Shown here: positions 11,501 through 22,991 of the stretch, piece by piece | Layout: each line of letters opens with the position of its first letter | Position numbering within the stretch: the stretch's first letter is position 1 | Assembly (NCBI RefSeq): GCF_004193775.1 | Contig: NC_041002.1 | Location: 37,917,112-37,981,111 of the forward strand | DNA from: Glycine soja | Lineage: Eukaryota > Streptophyta > Magnoliopsida > Fabales > Fabaceae | Length of the DNA: 64,000 bases | Direction: 5' to 3' | Notes under the pieces: generated by a model | The model's input: the letters and a program-made list of their open reading frames with translations, nothing else | Database searches by the model: none | Told to the model about the DNA's origin: nothing | Translations under genes and position numbers: made by a program

Positions 11501-14500
11501 GGGAAATATTCCTTGATATAGCTTGTTTCTTTATTGGAATGGATCGATTTGATGTTATACGCATATTAAATGGTTGTGGACTTTTCGCAGAAATTGGAAT
11601 ATTTGTCCTTGTAGAGAGAAGCCTCGTATCTGTTGATGATAAGAACAAGCTTGGAATGCATGATTTATTACGAGACATGGGAAGAGAAATTATTCGTGAA
11701 AAGTCGCCAAAGGAGCTTGAGGAGCGTAGCAGGTTATGGTTTCGTGACGATGTGCTTGATGTATTATCAAAAGAAACTGTAAGTCCTTCATTTATTGTTT
11801 TTGCATTTAAAATATCTCAAGCCAAAGTAAACAACATACACCATTATGAGTTAGTTATTAACATTCATTTGTATGATTGGTAGTCACAACAATTTTGAAA
11901 ATTAGTTTGGATGTGATTTTTTTTGCTCCTTGATTAGTTCCTATAACTACTGGTGGGTGTTTCAAGGAGAGCTTTGACAACTATATATCTGCAACTTGTG
12001 TATATTTTACCCTTTAATTTGTTTCTCCTACCATAGGGAACAAAAGCTATTGAGGGACTAGCTTTGAAGTTACCAAAAGCTAATACAGAAAAAGTTCGCA
12101 CCAAAGCTTTTAAGAAGATGAAGAAACTCAGGCTGCTTCAACTTGCTGGTGTTGAACTTGTTGGAGATTTTGAATACATTTCCAAAGATCTTAGATGGCT
12201 TTGTTGGCATGGATTTCCTTTGACATGCATACCAAGAAACTTTTATCAAGGAAGTCTAGTTTCCATTCAGTTAGAAAACAGTAACATTACAATTTTGTGG
12301 AAAGAGGCACAGGTATTAATTTTGTTTTCTGCATTTCATGAGTTGTTATCTTCTTTTTTATTGATGCAATTTAAATTGCCTCCTATATTAATACTATTTG
12401 ATCATATGGTACTGTTAGAGATTCCATCAATGTTTTGAGTCTTTTTATATTGCATGTTCTTTCAGTAAAAGTTTAAGTTGAAAGAATTGAAATCAAACTT
12501 TTATATAATAATACTTCTAATATAAGCTCCAATCTCCCTTTTTATATGGTAAACAGGTAAACATAAAAGAGGAAATAAGGAATCTATATAAAAATATTAT
12601 AAATATCAAGATGCAGAGATATATCTTTTCATATCCCAAAATATCTACAATATTTATAACAACCCCTCAAGTTTGTGAATGGATATCAATCATTCCCAAC
12701 TTGTCAATCAGTTCCTGAAATCTTGTTGTAAGGAGTCCTATGGGGAACACAACTACCAATTGGAGCCCGATAGGAATATGTGCTGTGACTATAATATCCA
12801 ATTTCTCTTTGATGAACTTCCTATCTATTCCTTTTGCTTTATTTTGTCTTGTTGGACTGTATAACTGGCAATACTGCTAGTAACTGAATTGTTATCATAA
12901 AGCAACCTTCTAGGTCCTTATTATTTTACTTTGAGGTCATTAAGAATAATCTTCATCCATAACCCCTTGCAAATATCATGGCTCAAAATTCTGCTCTTGC
13001 ACAAGATTAAGCAACTACATTTTGCTTTTGCTCCTTCATGTTACTAGATTAATTTCTTCTTAGAAACATGTACCATCTAGAGCTGGACCTTCTATCTTCC
13101 ATGAATTCAACATAGTCAGCATCTTTATATATCTTTGTGGACAATCTACCCTCTTTCTTGAACAACAATCCTTTCCTAGACTTGCATTCAAATATTGGAA
13201 GACTCTATTAACTACCTGCAGGTGCCTTTCATGGGAATCATGCATAAATTGGCTGCCACAATAACAACATAAGTGTTGTTTGGTATAATATGTGACAAAT
13301 AAATAAGCTTCCCATCCAATCATTATGCAGCAATATTTAAAAAAGCATAAAACGTGTTTTTGATTCTTATTAAATGTAACACCTCCATTTAATCACACCA
13401 GAATGAGAGAGATCCAATGATGTGCAAATATGAGACTATATAGTTGAAGATGCATGACATAAAAAAATTAATTAGTACTACCTATACCAATAAGACACTT
13501 ATACTTTTGGGTAGTTTATCACTTAAGAACTTCATAGTTAAACATGTTTGCCTTGGAGCAATTATGAGATGTGTGACCTTCTATGAAGATTTTCTAAAAG
13601 CGTGTGAATTAAGACAAAGGACACTGAATAGTCTTGTGTTATTTTGTGGGGACTGTCATTGATTCTAAAAGTATCAAGACACAGATTGTTGAGGTATCAG
13701 AAAAGGCTACCTGTGGAGGGTATTGATTGGTGAAGAGTTTTAATCAACAAGGAAATGGAGTGAAGTGTCGTAAAGTGTGAGCCATTGAGACGTTAATAAT
13801 CAAGAGCTTTACAAACGACATTAGACCAGACCTTTCTTCCAGTACGATGCGGCTCGAGGATAAACCAGGTGGAAGCTGGTGGACATGTAACACCACAATC
13901 GAATCACGCTAGAATGAGAGGGATCTAAAGTTGTGCATGTATGAATTTATACAATTGAGGATGACTTAAAGGATCTAATTGGTACTACCTATCCCAACAT
14001 ATGCATCTACTTTTCGGAAGCTTATCACTTAAAAACTTCATAGTTATGTGTGTTTGGTTTGAAGCAATTATGAAATGAGTAATCTTCTAGGAAGTTTTCC
14101 AGAAAACATGTGAGTGAGGACAAAACACGTAGATATGATTTGTGTTGATTTATGGGGATAGTCATTGATCTTGAAAGTGACAGCAGTTGAGTCAAGTATC
14201 ACCATGTGAAGTGTCATAGAACGTGAGTAGTTGAGACATCAATAATAAAGCGCGTTACAATTGGTAAAAAAATCATTTGTTATTAGCTTTTTTCAAATCA
14301 ACTAATGACAAATGAAAAAAATTATAAGGGAACAAACACAAAATTTAATAATTTATAAGGGTCATAAAAAGTGTGAAAGATCAAAAATAAAATTATTGTT
14401 TTATTAGAGAACCAATGTAAAAAATAAATTATCAAGAAACAAACATAAAATTTACTAATTTATCAAAAATTTAAAATATATTTTAACCTAAAAAAATCAT

Positions 14501-17500
14501 TATACATTAGCACATCATAAAAAAACTCAATTTTCTTCATAATAATTGTATCAATAGAACTTTGATACAACCACAAAAAAAACTTTATCCGGCCCCTATG
14601 TATCCGTGAAACCTTGATAAATTAAAAAAAAAAATCATTAAACTGATCATTGGAAATCAAAATTCAGTTTCTTAGAGATTGTCTAATCAAATAATATGGT
14701 TATTATGAATTTACATGATTGCTCTTTCTGAACTCCAAAGTTCATAGAGCTTATGACCACCTACCTCTTGTGCAAATACTTAATATAATAAAATCAAAGA
14801 AAGGGTTAGGTAAGAGTTCAAAAGCTTACTGATTAAAGAAGTCATAAAATGCTCATAACCAACTTTCAATAATTTGAGTGATATATATACATAAATGTAA
14901 CATTGGGTGGAAGACTTCAAAAGCAGCAATAAAGCTAAACTAATATATATTGGCACTAAAAATTTGACTATATGAGTATAAATATTTCACTTCCTACATG
15001 TAATGTTCATGACACATTGTATTTGCTTCCCTATATTTTTTTAGTTTTATCTCTAATTTTTCTCTATGGTATTTGTTTATTGCAGTTGATGGAGAAGCTG
15101 AAAATTCTTATTCTTAGCCATTCTCATTACTTAACACACACTCCAGACTTTTCGAATTTGCCTAATCTTGAAAAACTAGAACTCATAGATTGTCCAAGGT
15201 TGTGTGAGGTTTCCGATACCATTGTACATCTCAATAAAGTTCTTCTAATAAGTTTTCAAGATTGTATCAGACTTCGAAAACTTCCAAGAAGTATCTATAA
15301 GTTGAAATCTCTTAAAACACTCATTCTTTCTGGATGTTTAAAGATTGACAAGTTGGAAGAAGATTTGGAACAAATGGAATCTTTAACAACCCTTGTGGCT
15401 GATAAGACTGCAATAACAAGAGTGCCAGTTTCAATTGTTAGATCAAAAAGCATTGGATATATTTCTCTGTGTGGCTATGAAGGATTGTCACATGATGTGT
15501 TTCCTTCCATCATTTGGTCTTGGATGTCACCAATGAACAGTCTCTCTTCTCGCAATCAAACATTTACGGGCATATCATCTCTTGTTTCACTAGATGTGCC
15601 AAATACAAGTTCCAATCATTTATCATATATTTCCAAAGACCTTCCAAAGCTTCAAAGTCTTTGGGTAGAGTGTGGCTCAGAACTTCAACTTTCTCGAGAT
15701 GTAACAAGTATTTTGGATGCTTTATATGCCACACATTCTGAAAAATTGGAATCAACTACATCACAAATGTATAATATGAAATGCAACAATGTAGTTTCCA
15801 ATTCAGGATCAAATTCCTTGAGATCACTTTTATTTCAAATAGGAATGAGTTGTGAAATCACCCATATTCTGAGACAAAGAATTTTACAGGTATCACTCTA
15901 TCACCTTCTCTCGTAAGTTTATCTAATTGTAATATTTTAATAAATGTGTGTACGTACATATAGTATTATATTTCTTATAAATTCAAGTTTGAATATTACC
16001 TTATCTTTTTGGTAGTTGAATTATTTTTAATATATTAATCATATGTAAAAGTCTATATTGTTATGTGTCGTTAGTATAAAAATTAAAAAATATAAAGATG
16101 AGAACTTAAACATACTAATTTAAGTAATTCGAGCATATGCACTAAAGTTAGCTTATCTATAAATTAAAAATTATCTTTTAGAGAAGCTATGAGATAACTT
16201 TTATAAATTAACTTATAAAGCTAATTTTAATTTAGTTTATGAAGAAGTTCATCTAATTTGTTTTTTTCTTATTTTCTTTTCTTAGAACTTTTTGTAGAGA
16301 AATTTATTAAACAGGCCTTTAGCTCAAATTACATGTATAATTGTGTTTTTAAGACTTATTTTTATTTTGAAGTATACATTAAAAAATAGTTTAAATATAT
16401 TTTTTATCTTAAATAAATACTCAATTTTTTTATTTGTTTCCTAATAAACTTTTGTTTTGCGTAAACTTCCTAATAAAACAATAATTTTATTTTTTATCCT
16501 TGATGTTTTGTTTTAATTCCTGATAAATTAGAGAATTTTATTTTACTCCTAACTAATTACAAAAAAAATTTATCAGCTAGTAAACACAAAATTTAATAAT
16601 TTATAAAGGATTAATAAACAAGCTTCAAGAACCAAAAATAAAATTATTATTTTATTAGGAAATTAACACAAAAATAAAAATCTATTAGAAAAAAAATAAA
16701 ATTTAAATATTTATTAAAGATAAAAATATATTTAAACCTTTAAAATATTCTTACTAAAAAGAACACTTGGCTAGTAATACTCGAGTAACAAAGAAAGTTA
16801 TGATATGGGTATTTAGTAATTATAACTATGTTGTAAACATTACTTAAATTTTTTAATAATTTATATACAGGACTTTAATTTTTTTTGTCAAAATAATAAC
16901 ATTTATTTTGTAAAACATATTCATATGTATAACATATTATATGCTTGTTGAATATAGGATATACATTTTTTAAAAAAATATGTATAAACAATGATAATAT
17001 ACTCCAATTGAAAATACTTGTAATAAATATATTAACTCCTTAAGAAATACGTATTAGTCCATCTGTCATCGCAATAAGAAGAAGAAATCCATAAATATGG
17101 ATTTTACATTAGTTAAGTGTAATCCTTGTAACATCATTTATGTATACTTTATTTTATCATTAATTGTTACCATCTTCAAAGTGCATATTTTAATGTGAGA
17201 TACAAATTATTATTCTCATGATATACATTTCAAAATAAAAATCAAAATTATTCTCTCACTTTTTTTTTTCGGTTGGCATGCAACTTTTGACAGTTTGGAC
17301 CAACAATCTTTGTTTAAATAATCCAAGCAAATATTCTTATGTATAACCTTATAAAATTTCAACAATTTACCTTTTTTCCTACAAGTTATCATCATTTAAA
17401 ATAGATTTTTGGTAATAAAAAGATATTCCTATTTTTTATTTACGAAAAAATGAGTTATTATCTTGTTATATCTTAAATTGTTGAATTAATTATAAGGTGG

Positions 17501-17949
17501 TATTAATGCATTGATCGATAAACTTTTGAGCATATATATTTTCATTTTTACAGAATATGACTACTAGTGATCATCAAGCTTGTTTGCTCCCCGATGATAG
17601 TTATCCAGATTGGTTAGCCTTCAAGAGTGAAGGTTCTTCTGTGACTTTTGAAATCCCTCAAGTGAATGGGCATTATTTGAAGACAATGATGTGCCATATC
17701 CATTATTGTTCCCCAGACAACATAACATCAGATGGCCTCAAAAATTTGTTAGTGATAAATCACACAAAGGCCACCATTCAACTTTATAAGAGAGATTCAT
17801 TAGACGCCTTTGAAGATGAGGAGTGGCAAAGGGTACTATCAAAAATAGAGCCCGGAAACAAAGTGCAAATTGTTGTTGTTTTCTGGAGCATATTAAAGGT
17901 TAACAAGACAACAATTTATCTCATATATAAGCCAATGGATAAAAAATAG
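8518..17949 (+). CDS. TNL gene A: TIR-NB-ARC-LRR-C-JID immune receptor
   Basis: This is a predicted intracellular immune receptor. Core exons are 8518-9116 (TIR), 10674-11778 (NB-ARC), 12037-12312, 15086-15889 (LRR) and 17554-17949 (C-JID-like domain); all have GT/AG edges and matching phases and give 1,059 residues if the cassette exons at 9200-9883 are skipped. The TIR opens with YDVFMSFRGKDTR and keeps the NADase glutamate in SRWCLQEL (E100). NB-ARC motifs are intact: GMGGIGKTT, VLLILDDV, GSRIIITTRD, GLPLAL, FLDIACFF and MHDLLRDMG. The LRR exon carries SHSHYLTHTPDFSNLPNLEK and further leucine-rich units. Oddities: exon 1 holds a second, partial copy of the last TIR helix (WREAL then WRKGL), intron 3 is swollen by transposon debris, and the C terminus stops about 45 residues before that of gene B. 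It is probably functional but unproven; the family matches soybean N-like TNLs. Confidence 0.88.
9200..9490 (+). other. Cassette exon 1 of gene A (TIR last helix, with insertion)
   Basis: This phase 2-2 exon lies between 'tatgaag' and 'ccag|gtaattt'. It would code for SGETEIANEISLILKHWREA and onward, matching the WREAL helix that closes the TIR domain. After KAAGI it is interrupted by a 186-base insertion (9279-9464), after which the usual ending SAVLNSR resumes. The whole 291-base exon has no stop in frame. Whether it is spliced in is unknown. Confidence 0.6.
9279..9464 (+). mobile_element. 186-bp in-frame insertion in cassette exon 1
   Basis: Comparison with the neighbouring cassette shows extra sequence between 'ggctgctggcatc' and 'tcaggcagtgcag'. 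The tetramer catc occurs on both sides, a possible 4-bp target duplication. The insert is exactly 62 codons and open in the host frame. It would add a cysteine-rich segment (five Cys) with no recognised homology. Its DNA looks like a short repeat with several 'ccgcaac'-type units, but I could not assign it to a transposon family. Confidence 0.5.
9579..9686 (+). other. Cassette exon 2 of gene A (TIR last helix)
   Basis: This 108-base phase 2-2 exon is preceded by 'atgtatgaag' and followed by the donor gtaattt. It codes for VEMEMANNEIDDLIQSWKDA then LHKAAGISGVAVLNHR. It is fully open and ends in the same codon phase as exon 1, so it can join the NB-ARC exon (which begins in the R/NESEAI codon) or be skipped without a frameshift. 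Confidence 0.65.
9779..9883 (+). other. Cassette exon 3 of gene A (TIR last helix)
   Basis: This 105-base phase 2-2 exon is preceded by 'tatcaaag' and followed by the donor gtaatg. It codes for GEMDTSNEINQFVKRWTEAL then REAASISGVVVQNF. It is open and in phase with both neighbours. It is the copy most like the single cassette in gene B (REAASISGVVV identical). Confidence 0.65.
12545..13335 (-). mobile_element. Decayed copia fragment (RNase H end and part of an LTR) in intron 3 of gene A
   Basis: Translated on the minus strand, 13200-13260 reads FMHDSHERHLQVVNRVFQYL, the copia RNase H block that normally precedes the YTDADYAGS region. Further along come FIKEKLD, then TTRFQELIDKLGMIDIHS and a stop, the usual end of one copia pol family. 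An LTR edge 'ttgttataaatattgtag' (minus strand) follows near 12660. Many stops and frameshifts are present. It lies antisense inside the intron and is a fragment only. Confidence 0.75.
13375..14262. repeat. Two tandem diverged copies of a repeat starting tgtaacacc
   Basis: Copy 1 runs from 13375 to about 13885 and copy 2 from 13886 to about 14262. Both begin tgtaacacc, share 'agaatgagag', 'gtactacctat', 'tatcactta' and 'aacttcatagtta', and end with related 'gttgagacgttaataat' or 'gttgagacatcaataat' blocks. The start resembles a gypsy LTR terminus, so this may be a tandem LTR or TRIM remnant. No coding sequence is present. Confidence 0.55.
16389..16736. repeat. MITE-like inverted-repeat element in the last intron of gene A
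   Basis: The left end reads 'agtttaaatatatttttt' and the right end is its approximate reverse complement, 'aaaaatatatttaaacctt', about 345 bases apart. The interior is very AT-rich and non-coding. A relative sits in the equivalent intron of gene B (32886-33100). The family, possibly Mutator-related, is uncertain. Confidence 0.5.
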
Positions 17950-18099
17950 AAGACTTCCATGCACCAAATAAGAATTTATAATTATTTAATGGTGATGAAA
18001 ATGTACGTGTTGTCCGGACGATCTATCTCTCCTCAACTGGAATCCATATATGAAAATAGATTTCAATTTGTACTGAAAATAGATGTTTGTTTCTAGTGC

Positions 18100-18232
18100 T
18101 ACAAGTGGAGTAGATTTGTCGACGTTCAAAGTATTAAGTGTTTTGTTGTTGCTGGGAATAATGTTTATGCTAGATTTACCTACAGCACACGTGATGCCAT
18201 AGGGATGAACATCGTTTCCAAAGTGATTCAGA
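18100..18232 (+). pseudogene. HMG-CoA reductase exon fragment
   Basis: One frame reads WSRFVDVQSIKCFVVAGNNV then ARFTYSTRDAIGMNIVSKVI. This follows the plant HMG-CoA reductase segment around RFGRLQSIKCAIAGRNLYMR and STGDAMGMNMVSKG (mevalonate pathway enzyme, endoplasmic reticulum). Only about 45 codons remain, preceded by a possible splice acceptor (ttgtttctag). The sequence stops exactly at the CACTA end at 18233. Nothing else of the gene was found in the window, so it is a relict or captured piece rather than a gene. Confidence 0.7.
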
Positions 18233-18590
18233 CACTACTAGAAAAAGTAAACTTAACATCGTCACTTTAACATTGATTTTGAGAAAAACCGATGTTAAGG
18301 TTAACGCGGTGGCATAATTATAATTAATATGTAGTGGTTAACATCGGTTTTCTCAAAAACCGATATTAATTAATTGACGTTAATATCGGTTTTTGAAAAA
18401 CCGATGTTAACATTAAATTGGTAACATCGGTTTTTTGATAACCAATGTTAACGTCAATTAATTAACATCGATTTTTGAGAAAACGATCTTAACATAAGAT
18501 AGGTTAATATCGGTTTCTTCCAGAAAATCGATGTTAAGGCTAACATCATTTAGTTAACATCAATTTTGTATTGATGACCGATGTTGGACT
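18233..18590 (+). repeat. CACTA terminus with subterminal aacatcggtttt repeats
   Basis: After the terminal CACTACTAGAAAAAG, at least five copies of aacatcggtttt or its reverse complement follow in both orientations up to about 18590. Such arrays are the transposase binding sites of CACTA elements. The same motif class with a different core (tacatcggtt) marks the element at 40843-44620. Confidence 0.8.
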
Positions 18591-18599
18591 TACATTTTA

Positions 18600-19879
18600 A
18601 AATATTAGAACGCGACCCCTATTTTGCTCGCGCCTATTCTTCTCCATCGCGACTATTTGTCTCTGCACAACCTAATCGAGATCGTCACACTGCAACCTAA
18701 TCGTGACTGTTCTTCTCCATCGAAGGTACGTTTCGCGACTCTTTGTTCTTCTCTATCAAAGGGTTGTTGGGTTTGTTTCCAATCTGCTCGCCACTATGGT
18801 AAAGTTTGTCTCCCTCATCCATTTTGTAACATAATTTTGGTTGCTTTTCCATTTTATTTTCGTTTTGTTTCTGAACAATTTTGCCTTGTGATAATGCTAC
18901 ATGTTGCATTTGGTTGAATGTCATTGTTATCCTCTTGTGTATGATACTGCTTTTGTTTGTGGTTTTCTTTAACCTTTTTTTGGTACAAAATAATAAGCAT
19001 ACGTATATTTGATAATGGTAAAAATAAAAAAGAGTGGATTTTGGGAGTTTGTATGTGCAGTGTCGGTGTTAGGTACTGTGTATTACAGAGTTGTTTGAGA
19101 ATCAAATTTGTTGGTTCTATTAGTTCATGATTTTTCTAAAGGTAATTCTGAAAAAAGAAAAAAAAATCTTAGCTTACAAGCATAAAACTGTACCATATTA
19201 AATTTGTAATGGCTTAAAGAAACAAAGCATGCTGCCAACCCTTCATGTAAGTGGTTTCTCTTCTTGTATGCTTTATGCGATTCTTGAATCTCAATGACAT
19301 GACATATCCATGAATTTAAGTTCTTCAAAACCACAAAATCAATTGGTGTGGAAGCACTCTGTTTTTGAACTATTAATTGAATCTGTAAGAGATACATTTA
19401 CTATAGGGGTGGTCCCCTATAACTGTTTTCTGACTTCGATCTTATGCTTGGATTCTCATGGCATGAATTCTTCATTGTATTTATGAGTTTTTATATTCTA
19501 ACAAGGTTGTGTGTGGGCTCTATTTTATTCCAATAATTGACGTGCATTTGACTTGATGTTTCTTCTTGTTGAATTTGGTATAGTGTAACATGGTTTTAAC
19601 CTTGGTTTGTGCATATGCTTAAGTCTCAGTCTCAGATAAAGCTCTGAACATCATTTTCTTTGGTAGCACTGAGTAGTTTCCTATAGCAGGAAAAGAATTA
19701 TATGGACCTGTGAGTTACAAGCTAGGTTTTAATCAGAGGATATATATGGTTTTTATTGTTGAAGTTGGCCATGAAGAAAAATAATTATAGCAATTTGAAC
19801 CTTAATAAAGAGTGAAAGAACCATGTCAAAAGTCCACACAATCTTAATCAATCACTACCAATTTTCCCTTTTTGCCTAG
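18600..19879. other. Transposon interior without a recognised gene
   Basis: At 18600-18800 there is C-rich sequence resembling a plant 5' leader (repeated 'ttcttctccatcg' blocks), then intron-like T-rich DNA. At 19190-19400 the minus strand has an open frame that may be trailer sequence of the captured helicase. No product was recognised. Confidence 0.4.
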
Positions 19880-20145
19880 TCTTGAACCTGGTGATCACTT
19901 AGTTTTTGCCTTGCTAATTGTTGCAATCCCTCTTGCATGAGGGGTGTGACACCAGCCTAGAAAGAGAGTATTACATTAGAGTTTTGTCTTCAAACCTTCA
20001 AGATAAAAGTTGAAAAGAAAAGAAACAATGGAAAACATGTTCCTATAGTGTTTCTCTAACCAGTTTTAAAATATTAACTTATTATCATATTATCTTATCC
20101 AACAGAAAAATGCCAATAATCATTTCTTTATTATAAAAAAATATT

Positions 20146-20338
20146 GGGTGAGTTTGTTTAAACTTAAAAAAAGCAACTTTAAGTTTTTTTTCATATAAGC
20201 ATTTTTTAAGAAGCAAACAAGATTTGCTTCTTAAAATAAGTAGAAGCAATTTCGACAAAACACACTAAAAAAAGAGAAAAGTACTTATTTTATTAAAATA
20301 AGCATTTATTTCAAAAAATAAGTTTAAACAAACTGACC
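20146..20338. mobile_element. Small MITE with gtttgtttaaactta inverted ends
   Basis: The left end reads 'gagtttgtttaaactta' and the right end 'taagtttaaacaaactgacc', inverted copies about 190 bases apart. The tetramer tatt flanks both sides. It sits inside an intron of the helicase fragment. Confidence 0.6.
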
Positions 20339-21452
20339 TATTAACTCGTCTAGGTTGCATATATAGAGGCAACAAATGAATTTACAATAATATATTTTAT
20401 TGAAAATAAGGAAACACACATATGCACCACATTCTAGTGGTGTGGTACAAGTTTTTAATTTCTTAGATCAGTTGCATCTACAGTCCCAACTTGCAACTTA
20501 ATCCCAGTTACTAGAAGTAGTATAGAAACAGCCCAACCCATGATCCACTTTGGAATGACTGGAACTAATACAAATCTATGATGCAAAAAATATTAAAATC
20601 ACTATGCTACTCATAAATAACATCAAAAAGTAAGTGCTAAGGTGAAATATAAACATAAGGATAATACCCCTGCTAAATATCAATGTGAAAATGTTTTTGA
20701 TTGTAATGGTAGTGAAATCAGCATTTTGAGCTCCTGCAATTTGTAACATTTGAGAAGAATTAAATAAATTGGAAAAGGGGGGAAATAACAACTATGCATC
20801 ATTGCATTTTAAAAAAAAAGTATCAAACCTCCTGCAATTTCTTCAATTGTCTAGAGCTGGTCTTCATTTGCTTATGTTTGTTCACTTGTTCCTTTTCACT
20901 GTCATAATTTTTTGTAACTAATTCCACTGAGCTAGCATTCCAATCAAACTAGATTTTCTCAACCTTTTCCTACAATAAGAAAAATATAATCCACAAATAA
21001 AAGTACACATTTGATGAGAAATAGATGAAGTGTAACATTCCTAACAAGGAAAGAAATAGACAAGGATAAGATAACCTAATAGAAATTTAACTGTTTAACC
21101 AATAAAAGTAAAGAAAATCTGCCAGAGTAGGTAATTGATTTCAAAATCATTTTAATCATACACAGGTTGCATGAATGAAGTCCAAAAGCAGTGTGAATTC
21201 AGGTGAATCAGTATTCCTGGGATGCCTTCCCTGTTATCTTGTCTATTTGACGTGCAAGAGACAATCATTTTAGGACCTTTGGCACGTAAGAGTTCTATAA
21301 AGGAAACCACTGAAAGTTATCCTGTATGACCATGACAATATACAAAAATTTAAATTAATTAATTAATTTGGTCTAGATGAAGCAGCATGAATTACTGATT
21401 TTCTTCATAAACATATGTTGACTAATTTTCATTAACTAGTTTGAATAAGAGA

Positions 21453-22475
21453 TAGGGGTGGGAATAGGCTAGGCCGGCCTACATGGACCTACGACCTGAC
21501 CTACATAAAGCTTGACCTAGCCTGGCCTATTTAATTAAAAGGCTAGGCTCAGGCTTTTTTAAAAGCCTATTAAATTAAATAGACCAGGCTTAGGCTTATT
21601 AAAAGCCTCATAAGCCTGATAGGCCAGTATATATATATATATATATACTTATATTATTTTTTGGGTACAATTAATATTATTTTTTTGAAAACTAGAAGAT
21701 TCCATTCCTATAATTAATTAAAATTTTAATTACAAGGTGTGAGTCAGGTGTTCCTTTATATTTCTCATTATTTTTATTAGTTTTCTTATTTGTTAACAGT
21801 TCCTTTTTCTATTCCTATTAGGTTTCCTTTTCCTTTTATTATGTTCCTGTATTCTAGAGCAAATATAAAAATCATATCTTATCATATCCTATTACGTTTC
21901 TATACAAAAATCATATCATATCATATCCTAGTACGTTCCTATACAAAAATCATATCCTTTTTCTATCAGGTTCCCTTTTTTTTTAACTTTCCTATTACGT
22001 TCCTAACCAAACAAAAATTATATCCTATCATATCCTATACGTTCCTATACAAAAATCATACCCTATCATATCCTATTAAGTTCTTATACAAAAATCATAT
22101 CCTTTTTCTATCAGGTTTCCTTTTTTTTTTTTAATTTTCTTATTACGTTCCTAACCAAACAAAAATAATATCCTTTTCACTTCAAGCTTTTTGATAGAGG
22201 TAATTAATATTATGTGTTTAGCCTATTATAGAAGGTGTGTTATTTATTTATTTTTGGTAAAAACAACTAGGAATGTTAAAGATTTAATGTGAAGAAGACT
22301 TTTAAATAGGTTTTTAAATAGGCTACCAGGCCAGGCTAGGCTTTTAAAAAGGCCAGCCCGAGCCAAAATAAAAGTCTTTGATATGCTATAGGCCAGGCTC
22401 AGGCCTAAAAAATTAATCATAGGCTAGGCTCAGGCCTTTTAAAGCCTGGCCTAGCCTGGCCTATTCCCACCCCTA
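21453..22475. mobile_element. Non-autonomous hAT element
   Basis: The ends are inverted: TAGGGGTGGGAATAGGCTAG on the left and CTATTCCCACCCCTA on the right. The flanking octamer ataagaga is perfectly repeated (21445-21452 and 22476-22483), the 8-bp duplication typical of hAT elements. Subterminal blocks are full of aggcc/ggcct ('aggctcaggc', 'ggcctagcctggcct'). No transposase is present; the 1,023-bp interior holds a minisatellite. It is inserted in an intron of the helicase pseudogene, so it is younger than the capture. Confidence 0.88.
21860..22175. repeat. Minisatellite inside the hAT element
   Basis: Imperfect tandem units carry 'acgttcctatacaaaaatc' and 'atatcctatcatatccta', with two longer-range repeats that also contain 'tttttctatcaggtt'. 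The array gives a spurious open frame on the plus strand because the unit lacks stops; it is not a gene. Confidence 0.75.
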
Positions 22476-22991
22476 ATAAGAGATAATTAAAATCATAGCT
22501 ACAAAGTTCAACTTTAATATCTCCAATATAGATGCTTAAATTTAAAACAATCCAAAACACACCTTGGAAAATGACTTGCACAATGAAGCAAACTTTGATG
22601 TATCTCTTGATGATATTTAAGCAATACTTCAACCTTCAGCAGAAGCTCTGGTTGTTCTTCCACTTCTATGGACATAAACCTAAAAGTAAGAAGCAAGTTC
22701 CAGATGTCATATATAGATTATAGAAATATATGAATCAAAGAAACAAGGCATTGCATACCTACGCTCAATGTGGAAGCTGATAGTGGACAACAGTTCTTAC
22801 ACTAGGAATATCAAGACCCCTTGCAACAACATATGTAGCAACAAGTATGCCATTTTAATTTTCATGAAAGCGATCCATGGCCTACATCAAACAAGGGGCA
22901 AAATGATGAGAGAAATAAAATGCAACATTTAATTAAATTAATAGATTACCTAGTGATAAGATAATTAATTAATCACAATTTCAAGGATCTA

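Larger units (their letters stand above)
19880..22881 (-). pseudogene. DEAD-box RNA helicase fragment (RH13-like), introns retained
   Basis: Exon remnants lie on the minus strand in the gene's own order. 22758-22881 has ILVATYVVARGLDIP (helicase motif V region). 22563-22679 has VYVHRSGRTTRASAEG (motif VI) with stops, ending FASLCKSFSK at a GT donor. 21212-21322 has LARQIDKITGKASQE preceded by an in-frame stop. 20829-20948 has NYDSEKEQVNKHKQMKTSSR then QLKKLQE. 19880-19956 has AGVTPLMQEGLQQLARQKLS. This matches the C-terminal third of plant RH13-type nucleolar helicases. The first DEAD-box half is absent. Stops and the loss of the D in ATDVAARG show it is dead. Intron retention means it was copied at DNA level, probably by the surrounding CACTA element. 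Confidence 0.85.

Noticed and set aside
10639..11883. Possible separate NBS gene starting at its own ATG (MCEPFHCFFYC)
   Set aside because: The first residues are intron translation; the exon begins at 10674 after a clear acceptor and its phase fits exon 1 and the cassettes, so it is part of gene A.
12679..12864. Plus-strand frame in gene A intron 3
   Set aside because: The minus strand of this interval is a decayed copia RNase H end, which explains the sequence.
21790..22134. Open frame of 114 residues rich in S, Y, F and I
   Set aside because: It is translation of a minisatellite inside the hAT element; no homology and strongly repetitive.
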